Positions 26,854-36,915 are shown, counted from the stretch's first letter. The stretch: 59,983 nt of DNA from Hyphomicrobiales bacterium (GCA_900472485.1 UCII01000001.1:1-59983), one strand, 5' to 3'. Notes: a model not told the origin generated them from the letters alone. Numbers and translations are program-made.

Positions 26854-28094
26854 TGATCTTCTCTCTGCCATTGCTCCTCGAACAGCCCTGTCAGTTGCCG
26901 GATGCTGGCGTGATAGTCGAAATGCTCGCGCACCCGCCTTTCGGCCGCTTCGCCCAGCCTGTGACGCAGCGCCGGGTTGCGAATGGCGGATTCCAGCGCC
27001 ACGGCAAGCGCCTGCGGATCCTCCGGAGCAACGACGAGACCGTTCGCACCATCTTCGAGGAGTTCGGGAATGCCGGAGACATTGGTGGAGACGCAGACGA
27101 GACGCTGGCTAGAAGCCTCCACGAGCACGTTCGGCAGTCCATCACGATCACCGTCAGCGGCCACCCGGCAGGCGAGCGCGAAGATATCGGCCTGGCGATA
27201 GTGGGCAAGCACGTCTTCCTGTGCCAGCGCACCCTTCCAGGTGATGCGGTCGGCAATGCCAAGCGTATCGGCCAATGCCTTGAGTTTCGCCAGGCCATCG
27301 CCGCCGCCAATGTGAGTAAAGCGCCAGTTGAGATCGCCGGGGAGCAATGCCAGCGCCTTCAGCAGCACGTCGTATCCCTTCTTCTCCACCGCACGTCCAA
27401 CGCTGAGGATAAAAGCGGGATCGGAAGCGTCCCTGCCATCGCGGCTGGAATGTTCGCCGATGAAGGAGCCGAAGCGATCGAGATCCAGACCGTGATAGCT
27501 CAGATGGACCTTGTCGTCCGCTCCGACCAGATCGCGCATGTGCTCGAAACCGGTGCGCGTGCAGGTCACGGTCCAGCGGGCGCGGCCGAGTTTTTCCGAG
27601 AGCTCCCAGTCCGGCGACGTCCAGATATCCTTGGCATGGGCTGAACAAGTCCAGGGAATACCGGTCATGATGCTGGCATAGGACGTTACCGAGGCCGGCG
27701 TGTGGATGAAATGCGCATGCAGCCATTCACCGCCATCGGGCCATTCATGCGCAAGCACCAAGGCCTGACCGAAGCGCCGCACGCGGTTCGGCGTAATATC
27801 CCGTTTCAGATCGCTCCAGAACTGCTTCAGGAGCGGCTTGAACCCAGGCTTGCCGATACCAGCAAAGAGGGCGCGAAGCACCCTCAACGGTTCGTTATGC
27901 AGATATTCGGGCAGATAGACGACGCGCGCCTTGATCTCGTCATGGACGGGATGACGCTTCTTGTCCGTGGGCTTGCGCATCGAAATCAACGTCAGCTCGA
28001 AGCCAGCCCTCTCTAGGCCGAGCAGCTCCTGCGCGATGAAGGTTTCCGACAGGCGGGGATAGCCTTTCAGGACCACCAGTATTTTCTTCCGCAT
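26835..28094 (-). CDS. Glycosyltransferase family 4
   Basis: GT-B enzyme of 419 residues. The N-terminal part (LVVLKGYPRLSETFIAQELLG) resembles WcaL/ExpE-like exopolysaccharide glycosyltransferases. The C-terminal nucleotide-sugar site shows FILSVGRAVEKKGYDVLL near 230 and the retaining-GT E-x7-E-type region around DGLPNVLVEASS. No signal or membrane helix. It lies between the two MurG-like enzymes with 17 bases to the upstream gene and an overlap with the downstream gene, so three glycosyltransferases are made together. Confidence 0.88.
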   Translation of the reverse strand: MRKKILVVLKGYPRLSETFIAQELLGLERAGFELTLISMRKPTDKKRHPVHDEIKARVVYLPEYLHNEPLRVLRALFAGIGKPGFKPLLKQFWSDLKRDITPNRVRRFGQALVLAHEWPDGGEWLHAHFIHTPASVTSYASIMTGIPWTCSAHAKDIWTSPDWELSEKLGRARWTVTCTRTGFEHMRDLVGADDKVHLSYHGLDLDRFGSFIGEHSSRDGRDASDPAFILSVGRAVEKKGYDVLLKALALLPGDLNWRFTHIGGGDGLAKLKALADTLGIADRITWKGALAQEDVLAHYRQADIFALACRVAADGDRDGLPNVLVEASSQRLVCVSTNVSGIPELLEDGANGLVVAPEDPQALAVALESAIRNPALRHRLGEAAERRVREHFDYHASIRQLTGLFEEQWQREDQWRKSA

Positions 28095-28111
28095 CGACCG
28101 GTTCCGGTAAT

Positions 28112-29326
28112 CTACTCGGCAACGATCGATAGCGGCGTATAGCGCTCGCGGTCATCGAACCATTCGCCGACAGTGCGCGAAATATGCACAAGCCCTTCCA
28201 GACGCATGTTGCTGTTGCTCGCCGAAGGTGGTGCCCGGTTCGGCAGGCGCTTCAGGGCAGCGGCAAGCTGCTTCGGATCGACCGATTCTTCCGGCAGCAG
28301 CATGTCGACGAGGCCGAGCTCACTTGCCCGCTGTGCACGGATGAGCTGCTCCTCGCGCGGCCGTGTGCGCGGAATGATCAGCGCCGGCTTGTCGAAGGAC
28401 AGGATCTCGCAATAGGTATTATAGCCGCCCATTGCGACGACAGCCTTGGCGCCGGCGATCAGCTCTTCCATCTTGTTGTCGAACTCGATGACCTGCAGAC
28501 AGTCGATCTTGCTGGCGCGCTCCAAAAGCTGGCCGCGTTCCTTGGCGGGCATATAGGGGCCGAGCACGATCAGCGTCTTCTGCGTGAGGGAGCTGTCCTC
28601 CTCGAAAGCGGCAATGACATCGCTGACGAGATCGGCGCCGTCGCCACCGCCGCCTGTTGTCACCAGGATATAATCCTCGTCAGGCACATGTTCCGACTTC
28701 GTGCCCAGGGTGGAAACGCTGCGCTGCAGGAAGCCGACGAACTCCATCTTTCGGCGCACACCGGAGGGGACATCGAGGCCAACGAGCGGATCGTGAAAAT
28801 CCGGCGGGCCATAGACCCAGACGCGATCGTAGAATTGATCGATCTTCTGGAGGACGTTGTTCTTTTTCCATTCGGCTTCCAGCAGGTGCGGCGCATCCAT
28901 CACGTCGCGCATGCCGAGTACGAGCGTGGTGCCGCGCGCCTTCAGATAGGTCAGCGTCTCCTCGACCTCGCCTTTCAGCCCCATCGGCTCCTTGTCGACG
29001 ATGAAAACGTCGGGCTGGAAGGTTTCGGCCGTATGGCGAATGATCGACTGCCGCATCTTCAGCGTTTCCTGCAGCGCGACATGGCTCGCCATAGACGTGT
29101 ATTCGCCGTCGCGCAGCTTGATGACGCTCGGCACTTTGACGAAATCGACACGAGCACGATAATCGAATGCCCCTGCGATCGTCGCGCCGGAAATGATCAG
29201 CACGTTCAAACCGCGATAGTCCTCGACAAGCGCATGGGCAATCGTTCTGCACCGCCTCAGATGGCCGAGACCGAACGTGTCATGGCTATACATGAGGATT
29301 CGAGCATCTTCTAAGCGCCGCTTCAT
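28112..29326 (-). CDS. MurG-like glycosyltransferase (predicted, COG4671 type)
   Basis: Predicted GT-B glycosyltransferase, 404 residues, related in plan to the enzyme at 25693-26853. The N-terminal loop is ILMYSHDTFGLGHLRRCRTI; the C-terminal half has LVTTGGGGDGADLV, AVVAMGGYNTYCEIL and PRTRPREEQLIRA. I placed the start at 29326 (MKRRLEDAR), preceded by AGAGGT; the frame is open 26 codons further but without a ribosome site. It is the first gene of the glycosyltransferase set, with a perfect TATAAT shortly upstream. Donor and acceptor are unknown. Confidence 0.82.
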   Translation of the reverse strand: MKRRLEDARILMYSHDTFGLGHLRRCRTIAHALVEDYRGLNVLIISGATIAGAFDYRARVDFVKVPSVIKLRDGEYTSMASHVALQETLKMRQSIIRHTAETFQPDVFIVDKEPMGLKGEVEETLTYLKARGTTLVLGMRDVMDAPHLLEAEWKKNNVLQKIDQFYDRVWVYGPPDFHDPLVGLDVPSGVRRKMEFVGFLQRSVSTLGTKSEHVPDEDYILVTTGGGGDGADLVSDVIAAFEEDSSLTQKTLIVLGPYMPAKERGQLLERASKIDCLQVIEFDNKMEELIAGAKAVVAMGGYNTYCEILSFDKPALIIPRTRPREEQLIRAQRASELGLVDMLLPEESVDPKQLAAALKRLPNRAPPSASNSNMRLEGLVHISRTVGEWFDDRERYTPLSIVAE

Positions 29327-29350
29327 AGGCAAAAACCTCTGGGGGTGAAA

Positions 29351-29356
29351 ATTATA
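29351..29356 (-). promoter_or_regulatory. Candidate -10 element for the glycosyltransferase set
   Basis: A perfect TATAAT on the minus strand lies 24 bases before the first glycosyltransferase start. No good -35 hexamer stands 16-18 bases upstream, so an activator may be needed. It suggests that the glycosyltransferase/ABC-like/cNMP genes can be expressed apart from the importer genes upstream. Confidence 0.35.
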
Positions 29357-29427
29357 CGCGGTCTGTCGGCAAACGACATCCGCGGGCCGCTTCTCGAATT
29401 GCAATCCTGTCTTCGCCGTTCATCCTG

Positions 29428-30603
29428 CTATTTGTAGGGATCGGCGGCATCGCGCAAGCCGTCTCCTAAAAAGTTGAACGCCAGAATGATCAAAATCACC
29501 GGGATCATAGGGAAAAGGAGCCATGGATAGAAGGCAATGACGCTGACGCTCCTTGCCTCGGTCAGCAAAATGCCCCAGCTCGTGATTGGCGGGCGAAGCC
29601 CCAATCCGAGGAAGCTGAGCGCAGTTTCGCCGAGAATCATGCTCGGAACGGAGATCGTTGCCGACGCAATGAGATGCGACATGAAGCCGGGAACGAGATG
29701 ACGACCGATGATACGCGGCGTGCTGGCGCCCATCAATTGAGCCGCGAGAACATAGTCCTCCTCCCGCAGCGACAAAAGTTTCGAGCGCACGGCGCGCGCC
29801 AGACCGGTCCAGTCGAGAATGCCGAGAATGATGGTGATGCCGAAATAGACGATGATCGGGCTCCAGCTCACGGGCATGATCGCGGCCAGCGCCATCCACA
29901 GTGGCAAGCTCGGCAGCGATTGCAGCACCTCGATCACGCGCTGGACGAGGAGATCGAAGAGGCCGCCGTGATAGCCCGCCAGACCGCCGATGACGATGCC
30001 GAGCACGAAGCTGACCGAAATGCCGATCAGCCCGATGGTTAGGGATATGCGTGCGCCATAGATGATGCGCGACAGCACGTCGCGGCCCAAACGGTCGGTC
30101 CCAAGCAGGTACATTTGTCCGCCGACCGCAGGACAGACCAGATGGACGTTCGAATCCACCAGCCCCCAGAATCGATAGGCATCGCCGCGACAGAAGAAGC
30201 GGATCGGCTGTACATCCGAGGGATTATCGATATAGACCCGGCGCAGCGTATCGATATCGAGCGTCATCTTGCGGCCGTACACGAACGGTCCGACGAACTC
30301 TCCCTTGTTGAAGAAGTGCACCGCCTGCGGCGGCGAATGGATGTAATCGACATTGCGGGTATGAAGTCCGTAGGGGGCGAGAAACTCGGCAATCACGATC
30401 ATGCCATAGGCCAGCAGCAGGAAAATGCCTGATGCAAGCGCGAGCTTGTGCTTCTTGAACTTCCACCACATCAGCTTCTTCTGAGAAGCCATGTAATAGC
30501 GCTGCTGGCCGGCCGACATGGCTTCGAACTGATCCGGATCGAAATCCGCGTTCGAGACGTAATGCTCCAGGGGAGCCCCGGGTTTTGGCAGGGATACGCT
30601 CAC
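29428..30603 (-). CDS. Opp-type ABC importer permease 2 (OppC-like)
   Basis: Inner-membrane permease of 391 residues. The N-terminal cytoplasmic part is about 50 residues, TM1 lies near 58-80 (LALASGIFLLLAYGMIVIAEF) and an extended periplasmic segment of about 100 residues follows. The OppC core has YLLGTDRLGRDVLSR, the docking loop YVLAAQLMGASTPRII and LSFLGLGLRPPITSWG. A GTG start at 30603 overlaps the preceding gene's stop (GTGA) and has AGGAG upstream; the longer open frame to 31017 is only the shadow of the neighbour. It is the last gene of an importer paralogous to agpABCD. Confidence 0.88.
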   Translation of the reverse strand: MSVSLPKPGAPLEHYVSNADFDPDQFEAMSAGQQRYYMASQKKLMWWKFKKHKLALASGIFLLLAYGMIVIAEFLAPYGLHTRNVDYIHSPPQAVHFFNKGEFVGPFVYGRKMTLDIDTLRRVYIDNPSDVQPIRFFCRGDAYRFWGLVDSNVHLVCPAVGGQMYLLGTDRLGRDVLSRIIYGARISLTIGLIGISVSFVLGIVIGGLAGYHGGLFDLLVQRVIEVLQSLPSLPLWMALAAIMPVSWSPIIVYFGITIILGILDWTGLARAVRSKLLSLREEDYVLAAQLMGASTPRIIGRHLVPGFMSHLIASATISVPSMILGETALSFLGLGLRPPITSWGILLTEARSVSVIAFYPWLLFPMIPVILIILAFNFLGDGLRDAADPYK

Positions 30604-31598
30604 TTTGTGCTCCTGCCTTGCAAGCGGATGCGGGGATCGAGAAAGCCGAGCGCGATATCCGAGATCAACACGCCGATAACATTGAGGAAGGCGAGAAACA
30701 TCAGAAATGAACCGGCAAGATACATGTCCTGGCTTTGCAGGGCCCGGATCAACATCGGGCCGGTCGTCTCCAGCGACAGCACGATTGCCGTGATCTCGGC
30801 GCCCGAAATGATCGACGGCAGGATGGAGCCGATATCGGCCACGAAGAAGTTCAGCGCCATGCGCAGCGGATATTTCACCAGAGCCCTCAGGGGATGCAGC
30901 CCCTTGGCTCGTGCGGTGATGACATATTGCTTCTGCATCTCGTCGAGGAGATTGGCGCGAAGGCGGCGGATCATGCCCGCCGTCCCTGCCGTGCCGACGA
31001 TGATGACCGGAATCCACAGATGCGACAGGATCGAGCGCGCCTTCTCCCAGCTCATCGGCTGCGAGAGATATTGCTGATCCATCAGATGGCCGATCGACAC
31101 GCCGAACCAGACATTGGCGAAATACATCAGGATCAGCGCCAGCATAAAATTCGGAATGGCGATACCGAGCAGACCAAGGAAAGTCAGGCCGTAATCGCCC
31201 CAGCTATATTGATGAGTCGCCGAATAGATGCCGATCGGAAAAGCGATCAGCCAGGTCAAGAGGATTGTTGTCATCGACACGAGGATTGTCAGCCAGAGCC
31301 GGTCGCCGACGACATCCGATACCGGCAGCTGATATTCGAAGGAATAGCCGAAATCGCCATGCAGCATGCCGCCGGCCCAATGCAGGTATTGGAGCGGCAA
31401 TGGCTGGTCGAGCCCGTATTCGTGGCGAAGATTCTCCATATCCTGGAGATTGGCGGTGTCGCCTTGAGCACGCAGTTCGGCGATCTGGCTATCGAAGAAA
31501 TCTCCGGGCGGTAACTGGATGATGGTGAAGACCAACATGGAGATGATGACCAAGGTCGGGATCATCACGGCGGTACGCCAGAGGATATATTTAAGCAT
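30600..31598 (-). CDS. Opp-type ABC importer permease 1 (OppB-like)
   Basis: Inner-membrane permease, 332 residues, DppB/OppB pattern: TM1 near 10-28, a periplasmic loop with HEYGLDQPLPLQYLHW, then five helices. The docking loop reads ITARAKGLHPLRALVKYPLR. The ATG has AAGGAGG seven bases upstream and overlaps the end of the binding-protein gene by 8 bases. It is part of a four-gene overlapping set (ATPase, binding protein, two permeases), a gene order unlike agp, where the binding protein comes first. Confidence 0.9.
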   Translation of the reverse strand: MLKYILWRTAVMIPTLVIISMLVFTIIQLPPGDFFDSQIAELRAQGDTANLQDMENLRHEYGLDQPLPLQYLHWAGGMLHGDFGYSFEYQLPVSDVVGDRLWLTILVSMTTILLTWLIAFPIGIYSATHQYSWGDYGLTFLGLLGIAIPNFMLALILMYFANVWFGVSIGHLMDQQYLSQPMSWEKARSILSHLWIPVIIVGTAGTAGMIRRLRANLLDEMQKQYVITARAKGLHPLRALVKYPLRMALNFFVADIGSILPSIISGAEITAIVLSLETTGPMLIRALQSQDMYLAGSFLMFLAFLNVIGVLISDIALGFLDPRIRLQGRSTK

Positions 31599-33513
31599 TC
31601 CGGCGTTCCTCCTTCATCCAGAAGGTGTCCGGCATGTACACGCCGAGCAGGCAGGTCGGGTCGAAGCCGTAAAGCGCCTTTTCCGGCACATTCTGCATGC
31701 GGGCCGAATGCACGATCGGCTGCAAGGTGGCGTTGACCAGGCCGATGGAGAACACTTGATCCGTATAAATCTTTAGCATCTTGTGCCAGATTTCGGCACG
31801 TTCGAAGGAGGAGGCAGCTTCTTCCCATTCGCCCAGCAGCTTGACCAACTCGACTGCTTCCGGCACATCGGGAGCCACCCCTTGCGTCTGGCGCGAGAGA
31901 TAGTACATGCCCCAAAGCGGCCACTGCATCTGGTCGTTGGCTGTCGGCGCCAATTCGCCCGGATTCATGTCGGCCGTCGCCACGCCATTGTCGAGGCCGA
32001 ACCACATTGACATCAGAATGCGCCCGCTCATAGCGCGACTGCGGAAAACGTCACGTTGGGACACGCGAATGAAAAGCGCGATGCCGATTTTGCGCCAGTG
32101 ATCGGTCACCAATTCGAGCACGTCGGAATCGAGCGTGCTTTCGCCCGGGGTTTCAACGGTAATCTCCATTCGCCGGCCATCCGACAGCAAACGGATGCCG
32201 TCTTCATCTCGTTTGTCCAGGCCGGCAGCGTCTAAAAGAGCATTGGCCTGATCCGGATCGTGCTCGATCCAGGCAGAGGCATATTCGGGTTTGAAAAGCG
32301 GGCTGTCGGGTAACATCGTGTTGGCGCTTGCCGTACCGAGGCCGTAGAAGACCGCCATATTGATCTCGTGACGATCGATCGCAAGCGACAGCGCTCTGCG
32401 CACCCGAACATCGCGCAAGAGATCGCGCCAGACTGGATCGGCGCTATTCAGATTGGGGTACAGGGCAACGCGTGACCCGCGCGCCGCCTTCCAGAGATCG
32501 ACCTTGATCTTGCTTGGATCGCGCCTTTCCGCTTCCTTAAGGAACGTATAGTCATTGAAGTCTATGCCGGTCGCCTGTAGATCGCTTTCCCCCGCACCAG
32601 TTTTGGCGGCGATGATCGCCGAAGAACTGATGTTCAGGATCATGCGATCGATATAGGGCAGCTGCCGCCCGTTCTCGTCAACGCGATGGAAATAGGGGTT
32701 GCGTTCAAATACGAATTGCTCGGCCGGCGGCGCCGTCGTGTTTTTCCATGGATCGAGTACCGGCAGATTGGGATTTTCAGGCCGGTAGGAGCGGCCCATC
32801 TTGATATGCAGATCCTGCCATTTCTTCACCCGGTTTTCCTTCATCAGCGAGGAAAGACGAATGCTGTCCTGGTATTTCTTGTGGAACTGCTTAAGATAAT
32901 GCGCCGGCCCGGCGATGACGAGCGGCTGGGGCGCGGCCAGGATCGGCAGGAAATTCGGGTTGGGATCATCCCAGGAATAGCGCACCGTCAAGTCGTCGAT
33001 CAGCTCGAAACGCGGCAGGCTACCGTGCGGGCGTAGTTCCAGCGCGCCTCCTCCGGGCGTTAGCTCTTTGTTGAGGATGACGTCTTCCCACCAGTAACGA
33101 AAATCATGGGCCGTAAACGGCTGCCCGTCGGACCATTTATGGCCCTCGCGCAGCTTGAAGGTGTACACCATATCGTTGACGGCGGAAAAGGACTCGAGAA
33201 TATCCGGCTGAAGCGTCAGCGTGCTGTCATAACCAACCAGGCGAGCATAGCCATAGATGGTCATGAGGCGGATATCGTTCTGGCTGCCGATGAGCGTGCG
33301 CACGGAGCCGCCATAACGGCCCGGCATGCGGCCCATGGCCGCGACATTGACGACGCGGGGGAATTTCGGCAAACGTTTGGCGAGATGCGGCATCTGGCCG
33401 GCCCTCAGCCAATCGGCGAAATATTCCGGCTCGTTGTCAACATCGGCCGCGAGGACGGGCTGGGGCAGAACGGTAGAGGCCAAAAGGCCGAGAAAGCTGC
33501 GGCGATTAATCAT
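31591..33513 (-). CDS. Family 5 extracellular solute-binding protein
   Basis: Periplasmic binding protein, 640 residues. The N-terminus carries a twin-arginine-like signal (NRRSFLGLLA), with cleavage near VLAAD. Family-5 features are YTFKLREGHKWSDGQPFT and, later, VRRALSLAIDRHEIN. Length and plan resemble AgpA more than short peptide-binding proteins, so an oligosaccharide or glycoside is as likely a ligand as a peptide. The start at 33513 has AGGAG upstream and forms an ATGA overlap with the ATPase gene. Unlike the other three binding-protein genes here, it has no hairpin behind it. Confidence 0.88.
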   Translation of the reverse strand: MINRRSFLGLLASTVLPQPVLAADVDNEPEYFADWLRAGQMPHLAKRLPKFPRVVNVAAMGRMPGRYGGSVRTLIGSQNDIRLMTIYGYARLVGYDSTLTLQPDILESFSAVNDMVYTFKLREGHKWSDGQPFTAHDFRYWWEDVILNKELTPGGGALELRPHGSLPRFELIDDLTVRYSWDDPNPNFLPILAAPQPLVIAGPAHYLKQFHKKYQDSIRLSSLMKENRVKKWQDLHIKMGRSYRPENPNLPVLDPWKNTTAPPAEQFVFERNPYFHRVDENGRQLPYIDRMILNISSSAIIAAKTGAGESDLQATGIDFNDYTFLKEAERRDPSKIKVDLWKAARGSRVALYPNLNSADPVWRDLLRDVRVRRALSLAIDRHEINMAVFYGLGTASANTMLPDSPLFKPEYASAWIEHDPDQANALLDAAGLDKRDEDGIRLLSDGRRMEITVETPGESTLDSDVLELVTDHWRKIGIALFIRVSQRDVFRSRAMSGRILMSMWFGLDNGVATADMNPGELAPTANDQMQWPLWGMYYLSRQTQGVAPDVPEAVELVKLLGEWEEAASSFERAEIWHKMLKIYTDQVFSIGLVNATLQPIVHSARMQNVPEKALYGFDPTCLLGVYMPDTFWMKEERRNA

Positions 33514-35417
33514 TTGCGCAGCTCCTGGGCACCGAGACCCCGGCGGGCACGCACGAAATGTCCCCCGCCCAGATCGGCATAGGCCAGATCTCCGTCCGCT
33601 CCCTCGGAGAATTGCGGCCCCCATTTCTGCTTGGCTGCGGCGCCTTCGCTGCCCAGGGCTGAGAAATCCAGCGGCCGGTCCAGATCGGGGAATGGCACCG
33701 CCGAAAGCAGTGAGCGCGTATAGGGATGAACGGGATCGCGCAGGATGATCTCGCGCGGCGCGATTTCGACGATGCGTCCGCGCGCCATCACGGCAATCCG
33801 ATCGGCCATATAGTCGACCACCGCGAGATTGTGCGAAATGAACAGATAGGTCAGGCCGAGTTCTTTCTGCAGATCCTTGAGGAGGTTCAGGATCTGCGCC
33901 TGGACGGACACGTCGAGCGCCGAGACGGGCTCGTCGAGGATCAGAAGCTTGGGGCCTAGCGCCAAGGCGCGTGCAATTCCGATGCGCTGGCGCTGGCCGC
34001 CGGAGAAGCTGTGCGGATAGCGGCTCAGATAGTGCTTGTCGAGCCCGATCGCCTGCATCAGCGCCGTGACTTTCTGCTTGCGCTCGTCACTGTCGCCACG
34101 CCCATGGATTTCGAGGGGTTCGCTCAGGATGTTGCGGATGGTCATGCGCGGAGAAAGCGAAGAGACCGGGTCCTGGAAAACCATTTGGATCTTCGTGCGC
34201 AGATCCATCAATTCATCGCCCTTGACGGCAAGCACATCGATCTTGCCGCTGCCGTCATCGAAGGTGACGGAACCGCTGTCGGCAGTGACACCCCGCATCA
34301 GGATCTTGCTTACGGTGGTCTTGCCGCAGCCGCTTTCCCCGACTAGGCCGAGACATTCGCCACGGCGAATATCGAAACTGACATCATCGACCGCGCGGAA
34401 CTTCGTGCCATCCCGTCGCCCGAACAGCCCGCCCGCCTTCGAGGTGTAGGTCTTGGTCAGATTGCGCACGCTGAGCAGGACATCGGGCGCCGTACCCGCA
34501 GCCGGCACACCGTTGCCGATAAGCTTCTTCTTGCTGGAGAAAGTGCCGAGATTGACCGGGACATCCCGCAAGGACTTCAATCGTTCTCCCGGCTTCATGT
34601 CGAAATGCGGCACCGCCGACATCAGCGCCTTCAGATAGCGATGCTGGGGCTGACGAAAGATCGTCTCGACCGGACCTGCTTCCATGATCTCGCCATGATA
34701 GATGACCACGACCTCGTCGGCCATGTTCGCAACGACGCCGAGATCATGAGTGATCAGCAGCATCGCCATGTTGAATGTCTGCTGAAGATTGCGCAGCAGG
34801 CCGAGGATCTGCGCCTGGATGGTGACATCCAATGCCGTCGTCGGCTCGTCGGCAATCAGCAGCGCCGGATTGCAGATCAGCGCCATGGCGATCATCGCGC
34901 GCTGGCGCATGCCCCCGGAAAGCTCGAAGGGATACATGTCGAAAGTGCGAACCGGGTCCTGAAAGCCGACGAGGTTCAGCATCTCTTCCGTTTTTTCGCG
35001 CTGCTCGGCTCTGCTGGTGCCGGCGCTGTGAATGCGAAGCGCTTCACTGATCTGATTGCCGACCGTATGCAGCGGCGACAGCGAGGTCATCGGCTCCTGG
35101 AAGATCTTTGCCATCCGCGCGCCACGCAGCCCGCGGATGGCGACGCCGTCGCGCGGCAACTGGAGGATATCGGTCGTCTGACCGTTGAGCGGATCGGTAA
35201 ACAGAATCCGGCCGGTCGCCTTCGCCGCCGTTGGGAGGATGCCCATGATCGATTGGCTGATGATCGACTTGCCGGAGCCGGATTCGCCGACGAGCGCCGT
35301 AACCTTGCCTGGAAGCACTCTCAAGCCGGCATTCTTGACGACGCGCAGACTATCCCCGTAAAGGGAGAATGAGACGTCGAGGTTCTCAATACGCAGTAGA
35401 TCAGTCCCTGACGCCAT
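33510..35417 (-). CDS. Opp-type ABC importer ATPase, fused OppD-OppF
   Basis: Cytoplasmic ATPase, 635 residues, with two full nucleotide-binding domains. Domain 1: Walker [10 protein letters not shown], signature LSGGMRQRA, Walker [13 protein letters not shown]. Domain 2: Walker [10 protein letters not shown], signature FSGGQRQRI, Walker [15 protein letters not shown]-terminal tail of about 50 residues follows the OppF-type oligo-domain. I chose the ATG at 35417 (MASGTDLLR); the ribosome site is weak (GGGAAA). It is the first gene of the importer set that leads into the glycosyltransferase genes. Confidence 0.9.
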   Translation of the reverse strand: MASGTDLLRIENLDVSFSLYGDSLRVVKNAGLRVLPGKVTALVGESGSGKSIISQSIMGILPTAAKATGRILFTDPLNGQTTDILQLPRDGVAIRGLRGARMAKIFQEPMTSLSPLHTVGNQISEALRIHSAGTSRAEQREKTEEMLNLVGFQDPVRTFDMYPFELSGGMRQRAMIAMALICNPALLIADEPTTALDVTIQAQILGLLRNLQQTFNMAMLLITHDLGVVANMADEVVVIYHGEIMEAGPVETIFRQPQHRYLKALMSAVPHFDMKPGERLKSLRDVPVNLGTFSSKKKLIGNGVPAAGTAPDVLLSVRNLTKTYTSKAGGLFGRRDGTKFRAVDDVSFDIRRGECLGLVGESGCGKTTVSKILMRGVTADSGSVTFDDGSGKIDVLAVKGDELMDLRTKIQMVFQDPVSSLSPRMTIRNILSEPLEIHGRGDSDERKQKVTALMQAIGLDKHYLSRYPHSFSGGQRQRIGIARALALGPKLLILDEPVSALDVSVQAQILNLLKDLQKELGLTYLFISHNLAVVDYMADRIAVMARGRIVEIAPREIILRDPVHPYTRSLLSAVPFPDLDRPLDFSALGSEGAAAKQKWGPQFSEGADGDLAYADLGGGHFVRARRGLGAQELRK

Positions 35418-35577
35418 ACATATTATTTCCCGCTCACATGACCTTTGTGGCCTTATACGGCACACTAACGTAGGCCATAACGGGTGTCTAGCTGGTCAAA
35501 GCAATGCGGCGACTGTAAAAAAACCGTCGTCTTTCCAGTGATATATCGGCTTATGCTGAAGCGGGCCGCATCAGCGG

Positions 35578-36915
35578 TTACGGAGTCAGGTTTTCAACTT
35601 GAAAACGGTTCTCGAACTTCTTGGCATCCCTGTGCAAGAGAATGACCTGCTCGGCCTCGGAGAGGCTGTCCGGTGCCGTTTCCTGAAAGATCTCGAGCGC
35701 GCCATTGGCTGGCGTCGCGGCTTTCGGGGAAACGACGGTGAAGCGCTGGCGCACGCCGCGCAGCTTTTCCTCTCCCAACGTCCCCCATTCGCAATCGGTG
35801 TAGCTTGAGAAAGCCTGGCTTGCGACGACTTCGGTTGCATATTTCTTGGTCAGCGACTGTAGGCGCTCGACCTCGTTGACCGCCGCGCCGAAGGCGGAAA
35901 ACGTCAAGCGGTCCCTCAAGCCGACATTGCCGAACATGACGTTGCCGACATGCAGGCCGATCCCGTAGCGCACTTCGCTCAAATTGCGCGACTGGCGATC
36001 GCTGTTGAGCGCCGTGACACGGCGTTGCGCCTCGAAAACGGCCGAAAGTGCAGCTTCGCAAGCCACCTTTGACGGGTCCTTATGCCGCCCGCATGGATAG
36101 ACGGCAAGAAATCCGTCGCCAAGGAAGCTCAGGATTTCGCCGCCATTACGATTGAACGGCGCTGCGATCGCGTCGAAGAACTCGTTCAGTGTATCGATAT
36201 AGGCTTGGCGCCCTTCCTTTTCGGCATAAACCGTGGATTGCCGCATATCGCCCATGACGAGGGCCGCGCGGATCGTCTCGCCGTCGCCGCGGCGAATCTG
36301 GCCGTTCAGCACACGCTTTCCGGCATCGCCGCCGAGATAGGTAGTCAGCATATTGTTGGCGAGCTTACCGAGCACCGCCATCTTGGCGGCCATGGCCAGA
36401 TGGTTCTGCATGCGCATCAACGCGCCGATCATCTCTTCGCTGAAACCGCCGACGCTGTCGGTCGACCAGGAGCCCATCATCCCCTGCACAGAGCCCGCGC
36501 CGAAAGTCTGCACGAAGGCCATATAGTCGGTGACCTTCTCCTTGCGCAGATCCTCGAAAATCGGAAATTCGACAGCACCGTCGACATCGATGCGGCGACG
36601 CAGGTGCTGAAGATTGTTGGAGAGAAGATAATAGTAGGGGCTCTGTACAAAGCGTTCCGGCTTCTCGTTGCCATGCCGGTAGCCCTCGATCATCAGACCG
36701 CCGGCACGCCGCCAGGTAAAGCCGAGCGCATCATAGAGCGGGTGAAGCATGGAAAAGGTCAAATGCACGCGCTTGAGCGGCATCCCCGTCGCAGCCATGC
36801 GTTCGCAGAAGCCACGAACGATGGTCTCCAGGTTTTCGCCTGTGAGCGCCGCCTGTGTCAGCCATTCCGCTACTTTATCAAGAAGAAGATCAGAAACACT
36901 CGAATGAATAGTCAT
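35578..36915 (-). CDS. Soluble class III nucleotide cyclase with atypical purine pocket
   Basis: Predicted adenylate/guanylate cyclase, 445 residues, no membrane helix. Residues ~1-195 are an unrecognised regulatory domain; the class III catalytic domain spans ~210-400. Both metal-binding aspartates are present (GDMRQST, Asp223; FLGDGFLAVY, Asp267), as are the transition-state Asn347 and Arg351 (VNEVER). The purine-selecting Lys is replaced by Ser263, and the Asp/Thr position by Ser340. Activity is plausible but ATP versus GTP preference cannot be predicted. It is followed by the importer and glycosyltransferase genes and preceded by a 360-base gap before the DUF3095 gene. Confidence 0.88.
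   Translation of the reverse strand: MTIHSSVSDLLLDKVAEWLTQAALTGENLETIVRGFCERMAATGMPLKRVHLTFSMLHPLYDALGFTWRRAGGLMIEGYRHGNEKPERFVQSPYYYLLSNNLQHLRRRIDVDGAVEFPIFEDLRKEKVTDYMAFVQTFGAGSVQGMMGSWSTDSVGGFSEEMIGALMRMQNHLAMAAKMAVLGKLANNMLTTYLGGDAGKRVLNGQIRRGDGETIRAALVMGDMRQSTVYAEKEGRQAYIDTLNEFFDAIAAPFNRNGGEILSFLGDGFLAVYPCGRHKDPSKVACEAALSAVFEAQRRVTALNSDRQSRNLSEVRYGIGLHVGNVMFGNVGLRDRLTFSAFGAAVNEVERLQSLTKKYATEVVASQAFSSYTDCEWGTLGEEKLRGVRQRFTVVSPKAATPANGALEIFQETAPDSLSEAEQVILLHRDAKKFENRFQVENLTP

Noticed and set aside
30604..31017. Upstream in-frame extension of the second OppC-like permease
   Set aside because: It overlaps the OppB-like gene; the GTG at 30603 has AGGAG and a four-base overlap with the previous stop.
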